From an uncultured Sphingomonadaceae bacterium (GTDB lineage Bacteria; Pseudomonadota; Alphaproteobacteria; Sphingomonadales; Sphingomonadaceae): DNA of 64,000 nucleotides. The stretch covers positions 1,272,506 to 1,336,505 of the forward strand of contig CANMGU010000002.1 of NCBI GenBank assembly GCA_947497455.1. Direction: 5' to 3'. Under the pieces are notes generated by a model. That model saw only the letters and a program-made list of their open reading frames with translations. It was not told the origin of the DNA and made no database searches. The first letter of the stretch is position 1. Every line of letters begins with the position of its first letter. The translations under genes and the position numbers were made by a program. This document shows, piece after piece, positions 44,938 to 54,326 of the stretch.

Positions 44938-46325
44938 CCAGCGTGAGCTTGCGTGTATTTCCGCTATTCTGTCTGATTGCTTTGTCCGCCTGCGCGATCC
45001 GTGGCGGCCCGGACCTGGACCTCACCACTATACCCACTGCACCTGACGGTTGGGCGTCACGCCCCGATTTGCCGCTGACCAATGCTGATGCCGAGCAACC
45101 AACCGCTATCACAAACGGTTGGCTGAATGAGTTTGGTGATGAAGATCTGCGCGATGCGGTGAACGAAGCATTTGCCAATAATCGCAATCTGCAATCTGTA
45201 CTGGCGCAACTGCGCGCCTCTCGGGCTGCCATGCGGGTGGCCAGGGCCGATCTTTTTCCGAGGGTCGATCTATCCGGGACAGCCACGGATGCCGAAAATG
45301 CCGCTGCCGTCTATGACGGTTCTCTGGAGGCGAGCTGGGAAGTGGATATCTGGGGCCGTAACCTTTCCCTAGCACGGGCAGGCAATGCGGAGGCCAGAGC
45401 TGCGGCCGCCGACTTTGCTGCTGCCCGTCAGGCGCTGGCCGCCGCCGTTGCCCAGGCCTGGTATGACCGCAGTGCTGCTCGCATCTCTTTCGATCTGGCA
45501 ACCAGCGACCTTGAGCGGCGCAAGGACACATTGCGGATTACCAACGCCCGCTTCCGTGCTGGCTTGGGTTCCCGGCTTGATGTCCGATTGGCACAAGTTG
45601 CCGTTTCCAATAGCGAAGACCGACTGGAAACCGCGCTGCGCACGTCAACAAATGCGGCCCGGGCGCTGGAGGTCCTGACCGGGCGCTATCCATCCGGCGA
45701 GGCCGTGGGCGCCAATGATCTTGTTATGCCCAAGCCGCTGCCCGGAATCACAGCACCGGTGTCTGTTCTGGCTGGCCGACCGGATTTGATCGCCGCCGAA
45801 GCAAGAGTCGATGCTGCGGGTCTGCGCGCTGTCGATGCCCGGCATGCTATGTTCCCGCAACTCACCTTGCGTTTTGACGCCACAACTCGGAGCGGCAATT
45901 TTGGGGACCTGTTTGATCCCGGAACCTATATCAACGCCATTTCGGCCGGACTGTTGCAACCATTATTCAGAGGCGGCGCGCTGCTGGCCGAAGCCGATCG
46001 CCAAGGCGAACTCGCAAAATCGGCTTTGTTTGAATATGCGCAGTCCACCTTGACCGCTTTTCAGGAAGTGGAGGATCGGCTCGACGCGGAAGCCACTCTC
46101 GAAAGGCAGGTTTCCTCGACCAATACAGCCGCTGAGGAGGCGCGTGCTGCCGTTGGCCTGACCCGGAGCCGCTATATCAATGGCCGCTCGACCATCTTTG
46201 ATCTGATTGATGCGCAAACGACCGCCATTGCTTCGGAAACGCGCGCTATTGAGACACGCCGTGCACAAATTGAAAACCGGATTAATCTTCATCTGGCGCT
46301 GGGCGATGAGCCGCTAGAGCGATAA
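44934..46325 (+). CDS. TolC/NodT-type outer membrane efflux lipoprotein
   Basis: The 463-residue outer-membrane channel of the NodT family has a lipobox-like signal (LIALSACAIRGG, Cys near 20). Two OEP repeats follow, containing NRNLQSVLAQLRASRAAMRVARADLFPRVD and LAGRPDLIAAEARVDAAGLRAVDARHAMFPQLTL. It completes the tripartite pump with the permease and adaptor upstream. The order permease-adaptor-channel differs from the common adaptor-first order. It converges on the SulP gene. Confidence 0.92.
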   Translation: MTSVSLRVFPLFCLIALSACAIRGGPDLDLTTIPTAPDGWASRPDLPLTNADAEQPTAITNGWLNEFGDEDLRDAVNEAFANNRNLQSVLAQLRASRAAMRVARADLFPRVDLSGTATDAENAAAVYDGSLEASWEVDIWGRNLSLARAGNAEARAAAADFAAARQALAAAVAQAWYDRSAARISFDLATSDLERRKDTLRITNARFRAGLGSRLDVRLAQVAVSNSEDRLETALRTSTNAARALEVLTGRYPSGEAVGANDLVMPKPLPGITAPVSVLAGRPDLIAAEARVDAAGLRAVDARHAMFPQLTLRFDATTRSGNFGDLFDPGTYINAISAGLLQPLFRGGALLAEADRQGELAKSALFEYAQSTLTAFQEVEDRLDAEATLERQVSSTNTAAEEARAAVGLTRSRYINGRSTIFDLIDAQTTAIASETRAIETRRAQIENRINLHLALGDEPLER

Positions 46326-46344
46326 TATTTAAGCCAGATAATTG

Positions 46345-46371
46345 GGGGTATAGTCAGTCATATCATACCCC
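46345..46371. terminator. Candidate bidirectional terminator hairpin
   Basis: GGGGTAT (46345-46351) pairs with ATACCCC (46365-46371) around a 13-base loop, between the convergent efflux and SulP operons. It overlaps the last SulP codons. On the + strand it is followed by GTTCTTT, a weak U-tract. Confidence 0.45.
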
Positions 46372-48127
46372 GTTCTTTCCATAAGTCTTTGTTGTTTTTG
46401 GCCTCTTCGTGGTGATTGCTGGCCTCGATCAGTTTAGTGTACGCCGTGTTTTGCGACAGGAAGACTTGTCCGGATAGCTCGTCAAGAAAATGGGATCTTT
46501 TCAGACGATCCATGACCGGTCCCTTCACTTCGGAAAAATGCAAGCGGATATGGGCATCATCAAGCCGGTGATTGACTGCTTCGATGCTCTCCAGTGCAGA
46601 GGCATCAATCGCGTTGACAGCCGAACACATCAGGATCACGTGGCGGACATCTTTATGGTCTGCGACCTGTTCCAGGATAAATTCCTCCAGCCAGCGGGCG
46701 TTGAGATAGGTCAGACTTTCATCGATCCGGATCGTCAAAATGCGAGGATCCGTAAACACCTGATGGCGGTCAATATTTCGGAAATGCTCGGTTTCAGGCA
46801 CGCGCCCGACAATCGCGGCGTGAGGCCGCGAACTGCGCCACAAAAATAGCGCAAGGCTAAGGGCAACGCCCGCAATAACGCCCGGTTCAACGCCAGCGAG
46901 AAGAGTAATACCAATGGTCGCAGCCATCGCGGCAAAATCGGTCTTGGAATAGAGCCAGATCGTGCGTGGGGTTTTCAGATCAACCAGGCTGAGCACCGCG
47001 ACAATGATGGTTGCGGCGAGGGTAGCGATCGGGAGTGAAGCCAGAAATGGTGTCAGAAACAGCGCGGCGATAGCGATGCCAATGGCGGTAAAAGCACCGG
47101 CGGCTGGCGTTTCAGCACCGGCGTCAAAATTGACCACTGATCGCGCAAACCCACCAGTCACCGGATAACCGCTGGAAAATGCTGCGGACAAATTGGCTGC
47201 GCCCAAACCGACAAGTTCCTGATCCGGGTCGATACGCTGGCGCCGTTTGGCGGCCAAGGTTTGCCCGACCGATACCGATTCAACAAAGCCGATAATACTG
47301 AGCAGCAACGCCGGAACGGCAAGCTTCTGCCAAAGATCGAGATCGATCAACGGTACCGAGAAGGGCGGCAAGCTTTGGGGAATATCGCCAACAACCTGTA
47401 CACCCTTGGCTTCCAGTCCAAAAAATATAGTGGCAATCGTTGATACTGCAACGGCAGCGATAGGACCTGTTTTGGCAGTCAAATCTGCAGCGCGTGCCTT
47501 CAGACCAAGACGCATGAGAAGCGGCTTCAATCCTTTTCGCACCCAGAACAGAAACGCGGTGGCAAGCACACCGATGACCAGCGTTGGGATATTCACGGTG
47601 CCAATCGCCGAGTATAGGCTTGTTACCAGCTCCGGCATGGCAGCACCGCTGGCTTTGATGCCAAATATGGACTTTAACTGGCTGGTTGCGATGATGATAC
47701 CGCTTGCGGTTATGAACCCTGATACCACTGGATGCGATAACAGATTAGCGAGAAAACCAAGCTTGAATAGCCCCATCAGCAACAGGAACAAACCCGAAAG
47801 CAAGGCCAGTACCAGAGCGGCTGCGATAAATTGAGCGCTTCCCGGCGGGGCGATGGTGCTCGCGGCGGTCAATGTCATGAGCGATACAACTGCAACCGGA
47901 CCAACTGCCAATGTTCGGCTGGTTCCAAATATGGCATAGGCGATCAGCGGCATGATCGATGCATAAAGCCCGATCTGAGCTGGCAGCCCTGCGAGCATGG
48001 CATAAGCCAGACTTTGTGGGATCAGCATGATCGTAACGATAATGGCAGCAACCCCGTCGTTGGTCAGGGTGGTCCTGTTATAGGTTTGTCCCCATTCGAG
48101 GATCGGGAAATATCTCGAGATCTTCAT
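46358..48127 (-). CDS. SulP family inorganic anion transporter with STAS domain
   Basis: The 589-residue protein has about 12-14 membrane helices and a cytoplasmic C-terminal STAS domain. Seen are the SulP signature region VAAIIVTIMLIPQSLAYAMLAGLPAQIGLYAS, LVGLGAANLSAAFSSGYPVTGGFARS, and a STAS motif VILMCSAVNAIDASALESIEAVN. Members carry sulfate, bicarbonate or other anions. It starts eight bases after the sulfide:quinone-reductase stop codon on the same strand, so export or uptake of a sulfur oxyanion is plausible here. Confidence 0.92.
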   Translation of the reverse strand: MKISRYFPILEWGQTYNRTTLTNDGVAAIIVTIMLIPQSLAYAMLAGLPAQIGLYASIMPLIAYAIFGTSRTLAVGPVAVVSLMTLTAASTIAPPGSAQFIAAALVLALLSGLFLLLMGLFKLGFLANLLSHPVVSGFITASGIIIATSQLKSIFGIKASGAAMPELVTSLYSAIGTVNIPTLVIGVLATAFLFWVRKGLKPLLMRLGLKARAADLTAKTGPIAAVAVSTIATIFFGLEAKGVQVVGDIPQSLPPFSVPLIDLDLWQKLAVPALLLSIIGFVESVSVGQTLAAKRRQRIDPDQELVGLGAANLSAAFSSGYPVTGGFARSVVNFDAGAETPAAGAFTAIGIAIAALFLTPFLASLPIATLAATIIVAVLSLVDLKTPRTIWLYSKTDFAAMAATIGITLLAGVEPGVIAGVALSLALFLWRSSRPHAAIVGRVPETEHFRNIDRHQVFTDPRILTIRIDESLTYLNARWLEEFILEQVADHKDVRHVILMCSAVNAIDASALESIEAVNHRLDDAHIRLHFSEVKGPVMDRLKRSHFLDELSGQVFLSQNTAYTKLIEASNHHEEAKNNKDLWKERGMI

Positions 48128-48134
48128 CAGCGCG

Positions 48135-49379
48135 TCAGTCCGCTCCGATATGATGTGGCCTGACCATCCATTCGCGTCCTTTTAGCATGCCGTGCCAATA
48201 GACTGGTGGCAAAATCGTATCCTTCAACAACCATGCCAGCCGGGACGGGCGCGTACCGTCGATCAGCCACGTCGGAAAGCTGGGTAACAGTTTTCCGCCA
48301 TAACCGAACTCAGCGAGAATGATCTTGCCGCTTTCCACTGTCAGCGGGCAGCTGCCATAACCGTCATAGTCGGCGACTGGCGGCTTCCCTTGCAACGCGG
48401 CCAGCGCATTGACAGCGACCACCGGTGCTTGCTTGCGTGCTGCCGCCATGGTTTTGGCATTGGGAGCGCTACAGGCATCACCGAGCGAGAAAATATTCGG
48501 GTATTTCATATGTTGCAATGTCGTCTGGTCAACATCGACAAACCCGTTTTCTGCGGCGAGCGGACTTGATCGAACGAAATCGGGAGCCTCCTGAGGCGGC
48601 ACCACATGGATCATATCAAAGGCTTCCTGTACGCGCTTTGTCTCGTCGCCGTTCTTTTGTTCGAAAGTCGCGATTTTGGCCTCGCCATCAACGGCGACAA
48701 GCGTGGATTCAAAGTTCAGATGTGCATTATAGCGTTCTACATATTCCATCAGGGCCGGGACATAGTCCTTCACGCCAAACAGCACCGCGCCGGCATTGTG
48801 AAATTGCACATCAATATTGTGCAAAATGCCCGCCTTCTCCCACCGGCTGCAGGACAGATACATCGCCTTTTGCGGTGCACCGGCACATTTGATCGGCATT
48901 GGTGGTTGCGTGAACAGCGCGCGGCCCTTCGCCAAATCCCGGACCAGACGATTTGTATAAGGCGCGAGATCATAGCGGTAGTTGGAGGTGACACCGTTCT
49001 TTCCAAGCGTCTCGGGCAAGCCTTCTATAGCGTCCCAGTTCAACTTGATCCCGGGGCAGACGATAAGCACATCATATCCGATTTTTTGCCCGTCTGCCGT
49101 GAGAACCAGCCGGCTTTCCGGGTCGAATGTTTCTGCTGCGGCCTTGACCCATGTTGCGCGACTGGGGATCAGGCGTTTTTCCTCGCGCCGGGTGAAGTCG
49201 AGAGAGAACACACCGCCGCCCACCATTGTCCAGCCCGGCTGATAATAGTGAACATCCGACGGTTCAATGATGGCGAGAGTTACATTCTGGTCGCGCTTGA
49301 ATATACTTGCGGCTGTCGCAATGCCGGCCGAGCCGCCGCCGACAATGACAATGTCATATTTGCTTTGCTCACTTGCCAT
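48135..49379 (-). CDS. Sulfide:quinone oxidoreductase-like flavoprotein
   Basis: The 414-residue FAD enzyme of the SQR/FCSD family oxidises sulfide to persulfide or polysulfide and passes electrons to quinone. The FAD motif IVIVGGGSAGIATAAS is near residue 9. The segment PIKCAGAPQKAMYLSC matches the active-site Cys region of human-type SQOR, and SLGDACSAPNAKT carries a second redox Cys, displaced one place from the usual GDC. ATG 49379 follows AAGGA. It is the fourth gene of the leftward sulfur operon. Confidence 0.9.
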   Translation of the reverse strand: MASEQSKYDIVIVGGGSAGIATAASIFKRDQNVTLAIIEPSDVHYYQPGWTMVGGGVFSLDFTRREEKRLIPSRATWVKAAAETFDPESRLVLTADGQKIGYDVLIVCPGIKLNWDAIEGLPETLGKNGVTSNYRYDLAPYTNRLVRDLAKGRALFTQPPMPIKCAGAPQKAMYLSCSRWEKAGILHNIDVQFHNAGAVLFGVKDYVPALMEYVERYNAHLNFESTLVAVDGEAKIATFEQKNGDETKRVQEAFDMIHVVPPQEAPDFVRSSPLAAENGFVDVDQTTLQHMKYPNIFSLGDACSAPNAKTMAAARKQAPVVAVNALAALQGKPPVADYDGYGSCPLTVESGKIILAEFGYGGKLLPSFPTWLIDGTRPSRLAWLLKDTILPPVYWHGMLKGREWMVRPHHIGAD

Positions 49380-49408
49380 TGAACATCCTTCCCGATGACT
49401 ATCATGGA

Positions 49409-49816
49409 TCAATTGGTAACGCGGTGGACGAGCATTCCGGCCAACATGGCTGCGACGAACACCAAAGCGGGCAGCGGATTGATCGCCAGATCAGCCAGTC
49501 CCGGTCCAGGGCAAAGGCCGCTAATGCCCCAGCCAGCACCAAACAAAACCGCTCCGATCGCCAGTTTGCGATCTATAATCTGTGTTCCCGGCAAGGAAAA
49601 TTGAGTGTCCGCAAATGGTTTTTCGATCCGCCGCTGAACGAGCCATGCAATTGCCATTGGAATGATCGCCCCACCCATCACAAAGGCAAGCGTGGGATCC
49701 CAATAGCCAAACAGATCAAGAAACCCCTGAACCCGCGCTGGATCGGACATGCCGGAATAGGCAAGGCCAGCACCGAATATGCTGCCAGCGACCAGAGCAA
49801 TGACAAGGCGGATCAT
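49409..49816 (-). CDS. YeeE/YedE family half-size sulfur transporter, second copy (PmpB-like)
   Basis: The 135-residue membrane protein has four helices and the conserved [15 protein letters not shown] motif, whose Cys is thought to guide thiosulfate or sulfide in TsuA/YeeE proteins. It starts at ATG 49816, overlapping the stop of the other half-size copy by four bases. The two together probably equal one full-length YeeE. A longer in-frame start at 49939 would run into the neighbour and is rejected. Confidence 0.88.
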   Translation of the reverse strand: MIRLVIALVAGSIFGAGLAYSGMSDPARVQGFLDLFGYWDPTLAFVMGGAIIPMAIAWLVQRRIEKPFADTQFSLPGTQIIDRKLAIGAVLFGAGWGISGLCPGPGLADLAINPLPALVFVAAMLAGMLVHRVTN

Positions 49817-50253
49817 AGCAAACCACCCAAGCGCATCAGCGCTACCGTCGCAAAACCACTCGCCATAAAAATTGCGGTTGCAATGAGCGAACGCCGTGAG
49901 AGCCTCGACATGCCGCAGACACCGTGCCCACTGGTGCATCCCGAACCGAGCCGTGTGCCGAACCCGACGAGCAAGCCGCCCAAGATCATCGGGATCACTG
50001 ATGGCGGAAAGCGCGTTACGACGCCGCCTGTTGCAAGGGACATTAGAAAAGCGCCGAGGGGCAGGCCGATAATGAAAGCTATGGCTACACTTCGCGGTGC
50101 ACCGCCGTCGGCAATGCCTGTCGCCCGTGCGGCAAGTCCGCTGACACCGGCGATACGACCCAGGCCAAGCAGCATCAATGCCGCAGCAACACCGATCATC
50201 AATCCGCCAATAAGGCCTTCAAATGGCATCGCATGAGGAAAAGCGGCGAGCAT
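49813..50253 (-). CDS. YeeE/YedE family half-size sulfur transporter, first copy (PmpA-like)
   Basis: The 146-residue membrane protein has four helices and the family motif [21 protein letters not shown], with two cysteines that mark the substrate path of YeeE/TsuA-type transporters. It begins at ATG 50253, sharing one base with the dioxygenase stop codon (TGATG), so translation is coupled. It likely takes up or moves reduced sulfur species such as thiosulfate, together with the copy downstream. Confidence 0.9.
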   Translation of the reverse strand: MLAAFPHAMPFEGLIGGLMIGVAAALMLLGLGRIAGVSGLAARATGIADGGAPRSVAIAFIIGLPLGAFLMSLATGGVVTRFPPSVIPMILGGLLVGFGTRLGSGCTSGHGVCGMSRLSRRSLIATAIFMASGFATVALMRLGGLL

Positions 50254-51170
50254 CAGACGCCGTTCAGCGGAAGTTTGAGATAGCGGACGCCGTTATCCTC
50301 GGCCGGCGGGAGATGGCCCGCCCGCATGTTGATCTGAACTGATGGCAGGATCAGGCGCGGCATATCAAGTGTCTTGTCACGCGTGGTTCGCATCTTGACG
50401 AAGTCATCCTCGCTTATCCCATCATGAGCGTGAATATTGCCCTCCCGCTGCGCCGCGACGGTGGTTTCCCAGACATATTGGTCACGCCCTTCTGGTAGAT
50501 AGTCATGGCACATGAAGAGGCGGGTGGTTTTGGGAAGCTCCAATATCCGGCGTAGCGAGCGATATAGCTGGCGCGCGTCACCGCCCGGAAAGTCGGCCCG
50601 GGCAGAGCCGTAATCAGGCATGAACATGGTGTCGCCGACAAACACCGCGTCGCCTATCACATAGGCTATGTCAGCTGGCGTGTGACCGGGCACATGCATG
50701 ACGGTCACATTGATATTACCAATGGTGAACGTGTCGCCATCTGCAAAAAGATGGTCAAAGTCTGACCCGTCGCGTTGAAATTCTGTGCCTGCATTAAACA
50801 GTTTGCCGAACACCTGTTGGACTTCGACAATATGCTCGCCAATGGCAATTTTCCCACCCAGTTTTTCCTGCAGATAGGGCGCGGCCGAAAGATGATCGGC
50901 ATGCGCATGAGTTTCCAGAAGCCATTCAACCTTCAGGCCCTGATCTTTTACATATCGGACTACTTGATCAGCGGAGTCGAACGATGTCCGTCCTGATGCG
51001 GGATCAAAGTCAAAGACACTGTCTACAACCGCTGCTTTCTTGGTTTCTTCATCGTGGACGACATAGGTGACGGTGAATGTCGGTTGGTCAAAAAATGCCT
51101 TGATAATGGGGATGTTCCGCTGCGCCGAAGACACTTGATTCGACGCAAGGGTAACTACTGAGTCGGTCAT
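50253..51170 (-). CDS. Metallo-beta-lactamase-fold persulfide dioxygenase (ETHE1/Blh-like)
   Basis: The 305-residue cytoplasmic iron enzyme converts glutathione persulfide to sulfite. The metal motif [16 protein letters not shown] (HxHxDH), [27 protein letters not shown] and the ligand [11 protein letters not shown] are all present. This is the type found in BigR/SqrR operons (Blh). ATG 51170 is chosen because AGAGGA precedes it; an upstream ATG at 51215 would overlap the operator. It is the first gene of the sulfur operon. Confidence 0.9.
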   Translation of the reverse strand: MTDSVVTLASNQVSSAQRNIPIIKAFFDQPTFTVTYVVHDEETKKAAVVDSVFDFDPASGRTSFDSADQVVRYVKDQGLKVEWLLETHAHADHLSAAPYLQEKLGGKIAIGEHIVEVQQVFGKLFNAGTEFQRDGSDFDHLFADGDTFTIGNINVTVMHVPGHTPADIAYVIGDAVFVGDTMFMPDYGSARADFPGGDARQLYRSLRRILELPKTTRLFMCHDYLPEGRDQYVWETTVAAQREGNIHAHDGISEDDFVKMRTTRDKTLDMPRLILPSVQINMRAGHLPPAEDNGVRYLKLPLNGV

Positions 51171-51193
51171 GGGATATCCTCTTATATTCATAT

Positions 51194-51225
51194 TTACATA
51201 AAATATGTAATACACTATATGTGTT
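51194..51225. promoter_or_regulatory. AT-rich inverted repeats between sulfur operon and Prx-ArsR genes
   Basis: TTACATA-AAA-TATGTAA (51194-51210) is a perfect 7-bp dyad. ACAC-TATAT-GTGT (51213-51225) is a second one beside it. AT-rich dyads of this kind are the operators of BigR/SqrR-type ArsR proteins. The site lies 24 bp upstream of the dioxygenase ATG and about 50 bp before the peroxiredoxin ATG, so one regulator could control both directions. Confidence 0.7.
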
Positions 51226-51271
51226 GCGTCAATGGGGCGGCGATGTCAAACCGGTGCCAGAGGAAGATTTG

Positions 51272-51904
51272 ATGACGGAAGAACAATCCAATACCCCTGC
51301 AATGCTGCGCGTTGGCGATGTGATTCCGGACTTTGAGGCCCGTACGACACATGGTCCGATCAAGCTGTCCGATTATCGTGGTCGTTGGTTGATTTTCTTC
51401 TCCCATCCGGCTGATTTCACACCTGTTTGCACCACCGAATTTGTCGCACTTGCACGCAACGCAGAAGTCTTTGAGCAGCTGGACTGCGCGCTGGTTGGCC
51501 TATCGGTTGACAGTCTCTATTCGCATCTCGCATGGGCCCGCGCCATTCAGGAACAATACGGGGCGGAGATATCCTTTCCGATCGTCGAAGATCCCAGCAT
51601 GGCTGTCGGCAAGGCCTTTGGGATGATCGACGAGAACGCAACGGATTCCACAGCCATGCGGACAAGCTATTTCATTGATCCGCAGGGAATCATTCGAGCA
51701 ACAACCTGCTATCCCTATAATGTGGGGCGATCGGTCGATGAAATGATCCGTCTGCTCACCGCTTTGCAAACCGTTGCGGACGGGGAAGCCCTCACGCCGG
51801 AGGGATGGCAGCCGGGTGATGATCTGCTTGCTGTGCCGCCGATCTCGATTGCTGATATTGACGATGGTGAGGACTGGTTCTGCCGGAAAGTGAAACCGGC
51901 ATGA
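51272..51904 (+). CDS. 1-Cys peroxiredoxin (Prx6 type)
   Basis: The 210-residue thiol peroxidase has peroxidatic Cys53 in HPADFTPVCTTEF and the Prx6-like C-terminal extension with RTSYFIDPQGIIRATTCYPYNVGRSVDEMIRLL. It reduces peroxides and may also act on hydropersulfides. ATG 51272 follows AGAGGAAG; an earlier ATG at 51221 lies inside the operator region. The stop overlaps the ArsR start (ATGA), so enzyme and regulator are made together, divergent from the sulfide operon. Confidence 0.92.
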   Translation: MTEEQSNTPAMLRVGDVIPDFEARTTHGPIKLSDYRGRWLIFFSHPADFTPVCTTEFVALARNAEVFEQLDCALVGLSVDSLYSHLAWARAIQEQYGAEISFPIVEDPSMAVGKAFGMIDENATDSTAMRTSYFIDPQGIIRATTCYPYNVGRSVDEMIRLLTALQTVADGEALTPEGWQPGDDLLAVPPISIADIDDGEDWFCRKVKPA

Positions 51905-52299
51905 CTGCGCTCTTCGAAAGCCGGGAATTGGCCGATCGGGCTACCGAGAAACTGAAAGTCTATGCGCAGCCCCAGCGGCTGATGATCCTGTCATTTCTTG
52001 CTAGCGGAGAAAGTACGGTCAGTGACATCGACAATGCAACGAGCATCGGGCAACCGGCGTTAAGTCAGCAACTGGCGGCGCTCAGGCGGGCGGAAATTGT
52101 CAAGACACGCCGGGATGGAAAACAAATCTGGTATGAACTGGCGGACGACACTGCACGGCTGTGCGTCAAAACCATGGAAGTGATATTGAAGGATCAGCCG
52201 GACAAGCAGCAACTGCTCGAAGCCGCAACGCCCGGCGCATCGGTCAAAAAACAAAAGGCTGCAACCGCTGGCACGGCTGGTTTCGCTAAAATTCTCTAG
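51901..52299 (+). CDS. ArsR family regulator, BigR/SqrR-like but without the Cys pair
   Basis: The 132-residue winged-helix protein has AQPQRLMILSFLASGES, then the recognition region ATSIGQPALSQQLAALRRAEIVKTRRDGKQIWYEL. The fold and gene context match BigR/SqrR persulfide sensors, which sense through two cysteines. Here Ser31 sits where the first Cys is expected and the only Cys in the protein is Cys88 (ARLCVKT). An Ala- and Lys-rich tail (about 108-132) extends beyond the usual end. It probably represses the divergent sulfur operon, but through a different trigger. Confidence 0.88.
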   Translation: MTALFESRELADRATEKLKVYAQPQRLMILSFLASGESTVSDIDNATSIGQPALSQQLAALRRAEIVKTRRDGKQIWYELADDTARLCVKTMEVILKDQPDKQQLLEAATPGASVKKQKAATAGTAGFAKIL

Positions 52300-52362
52300 G
52301 CGCTGCCGGAATTATCTAGCTCTTTATTGTGACACAAACCGGGTCCTGCTGCGATTTTCGGA

Positions 52363-52809
52363 TCAGGCCTCGACAAGTTCGGTATGACCGAACCCTTTGC
52401 TGTAATCAAGAAGTGACACGATCACGAGATCGACGCGAATGAACGCGACTTCGGCCTGTTCATCCATAGTAAGGCCCTCAATTTGCGGGAATTTCTGATA
52501 GATTAGCTGCCCGATCTTTTCCTGTTCGGTTTGGCCGGTCACTATGGTGGCGTGGCCAGCCGCCGAAAGGCTTTTGATATCGTCCCAATCTTCATACGGG
52601 TGATCAACCGTTAATGACACTCTTCCATCTCGCGCAATATTTCGGGCTTTTTGCGAGGCTGCTGATGTCCCGAAATAGATGGTGAGATCATCATTTACGA
52701 AGCTTACTGTGGTCGCTTGCGGAAACCCGTTTTCACGAACAGTTGCAATGGTCATGTCATTGACGTCGGTCAGGATGGAATTGATCGTCTCATGTTGTAT
52801 CTGGTTCAT
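52363..52809 (-). CDS. Pyridoxamine 5'-phosphate oxidase-like FMN-binding protein
   Basis: The 148-residue split-barrel protein has IATVRENGFPQATTVSFVNDDLTIYFGTSAASQKARNIARDGRVSLTVD, the usual layout of the PNPOx-like/Rv1155 family that binds FMN or F420. True pyridoxamine oxidases are longer, so a general flavin reductase-like role is more likely. It is convergent with the ArsR gene and is followed upstream by an alcohol dehydrogenase on the same strand, 180 bp away with no feature seen between. Confidence 0.85.
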   Translation of the reverse strand: MNQIQHETINSILTDVNDMTIATVRENGFPQATTVSFVNDDLTIYFGTSAASQKARNIARDGRVSLTVDHPYEDWDDIKSLSAAGHATIVTGQTEQEKIGQLIYQKFPQIEGLTMDEQAEVAFIRVDLVIVSLLDYSKGFGHTELVEA

Positions 52810-52988
52810 AATATTTTCTCCGTAGATAGCTCGCCTACTTCCGCGCTACCAACACGGAGAGTGAATTAGGTGGTTCGGCGACTGCTATGCTCATCGCGGC
52901 ATGAGATCCTGACGAGATATCAGCTTCGGCTTTGTTTGCGCTAGTCAGCCTAGCTGCATATTGTTCCTCGAAGCCCATCGAACAGCAA

Positions 52989-54053
52989 TCATGGCTGGAC
53001 GGCGATTTTTAGGACCCCGTCACGCTGATTGGCAAACAGGTCATAGGCTGTTTCGATATCATCCAGCGCAAAATGATGGGTGACCAAGGGCCGGGCATCT
53101 ACCCGACCGGATCCGATCACATCCATTAACCTGCGCATCCGTTCCTTGCCTCCAGGACACAGCGTGCTGACAATCTTATTGTCGCCCAAACCCGCGGAAA
53201 AAGCGTCTAGCGGAATGGTCAGGTCTTCAGAATAGACGCCTAGCGATGACAATGTTCCCCCGGGGCGTAAAACCCGTAAGGCGGCCTCAAATGTCTGCGT
53301 CTTGCCCAAAGCTTCGATCGATACGTCTACCCCGCGATCATCGGTGATCCGCATAATTTCGTCCACAGGATCAACCTTGCTGAAATCTACAACATGATCG
53401 GCCCCCATGCTGCGCGACATTTCCATCCGTTCGGGAATTGACTCCACTGCAATGATGGTCGTCGCACCCATCATTTTGGCTCCGGCTGTTGCACAAAGTC
53501 CAATCGGTCCCTGAGCGAACACGGCCACCGTATCGCCAATTTGAATCTTACCGGATTCCGCTCCGCTAAACCCGGTCGACAGGATATCGGGACACATCAA
53601 CACCTGTTCGTCGGTCAGTCCATCCGGAACCGGAGCAAGATTGGCCATTGCATCGGGCACCTTGAGATATTCGGCTTGAGCCCCGTCAATTGTGTTGCCA
53701 AAGCGCCAGCCGCCAATGGCTTTCCAACCGTGTCCCGCCTGACCTCCGCACTGGGCATGAAAACCGCACAGCGACGCATAGGACGTCCCGGCCGGTGTTA
53801 TTGCACCTGCGATTACGCGTTGCCCTTCGGTAAAGCCTTCAACAGCCGACCCAAGTTTTTCGATCACTCCCACCGGTTCATGGCCAACGGTGAGGCCGCT
53901 TTCCACCGGATACTCACCCTTCAATATGTGAACATCGGTTCCGCAAATGGTGGTCGTGGTAATCCGGATCAGTGCATCTAAGGGGCCGATATCGGGAATT
54001 GGTTTTTCTCCCAATATGATCCTGCCGGGCTCGATAAAAATCGCTGCTTTCAT
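52989..54053 (-). CDS. Zinc-dependent alcohol dehydrogenase family protein
   Basis: The 354-residue medium-chain dehydrogenase has catalytic zinc ligands in TICGTDVHILKGEYP and VGHEPVGVIE, and a Rossmann domain starting VAVFAQGPIGLCATAGAKMMGA. The structural zinc loop is not the usual four-cysteine one (CGFHAQCGG), as in NADP-dependent secondary-alcohol dehydrogenases such as that of Clostridium beijerinckii. The substrate is open. ATG 54053 is used; 54065 is four codons upstream. It diverges from an ABC exporter operon. Confidence 0.9.
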   Translation of the reverse strand: MKAAIFIEPGRIILGEKPIPDIGPLDALIRITTTTICGTDVHILKGEYPVESGLTVGHEPVGVIEKLGSAVEGFTEGQRVIAGAITPAGTSYASLCGFHAQCGGQAGHGWKAIGGWRFGNTIDGAQAEYLKVPDAMANLAPVPDGLTDEQVLMCPDILSTGFSGAESGKIQIGDTVAVFAQGPIGLCATAGAKMMGATTIIAVESIPERMEMSRSMGADHVVDFSKVDPVDEIMRITDDRGVDVSIEALGKTQTFEAALRVLRPGGTLSSLGVYSEDLTIPLDAFSAGLGDNKIVSTLCPGGKERMRRLMDVIGSGRVDARPLVTHHFALDDIETAYDLFANQRDGVLKIAVQP

Positions 54054-54132
54054 ATGATTTTCCATAGGGGGAAGACTCCGTTGAAACGTCTGATCCTTCC
54101 GCGAGATTTATGAAAAACGGGCAGTTCCGTCT

Positions 54133-54150
54133 CTACGCAATTGCGCGTAG
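54133..54150. promoter_or_regulatory. Nested dyad CTACGCAATTGCGCGTAG in the ADH/ABC intergenic region
   Basis: A perfect GCAATTGC core (54137-54144) is nested in a wider CTACG...CGTAG dyad, 80 bp upstream of the dehydrogenase start and 177 bp upstream of the ABC ATPase start. The rest of the 260-bp gap holds no gene. It could be a regulator site; none is assigned. Confidence 0.35.
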
Positions 54151-54326
54151 TCACAGCCGAGCACCGCCTGTCTTATTCCGTAATAATACCTATCGCCTGC
54201 ACGGCGACAGCAGCCTAAATTCTCTTTTCTCACAATTAATTATGGGAAGATCGGCGTGCTGAAGCATCGAGAGAATATGTTGCTTATCGGTATTGGCGTC
54301 AAATGGCTGACCGATAGGGACCGGTG

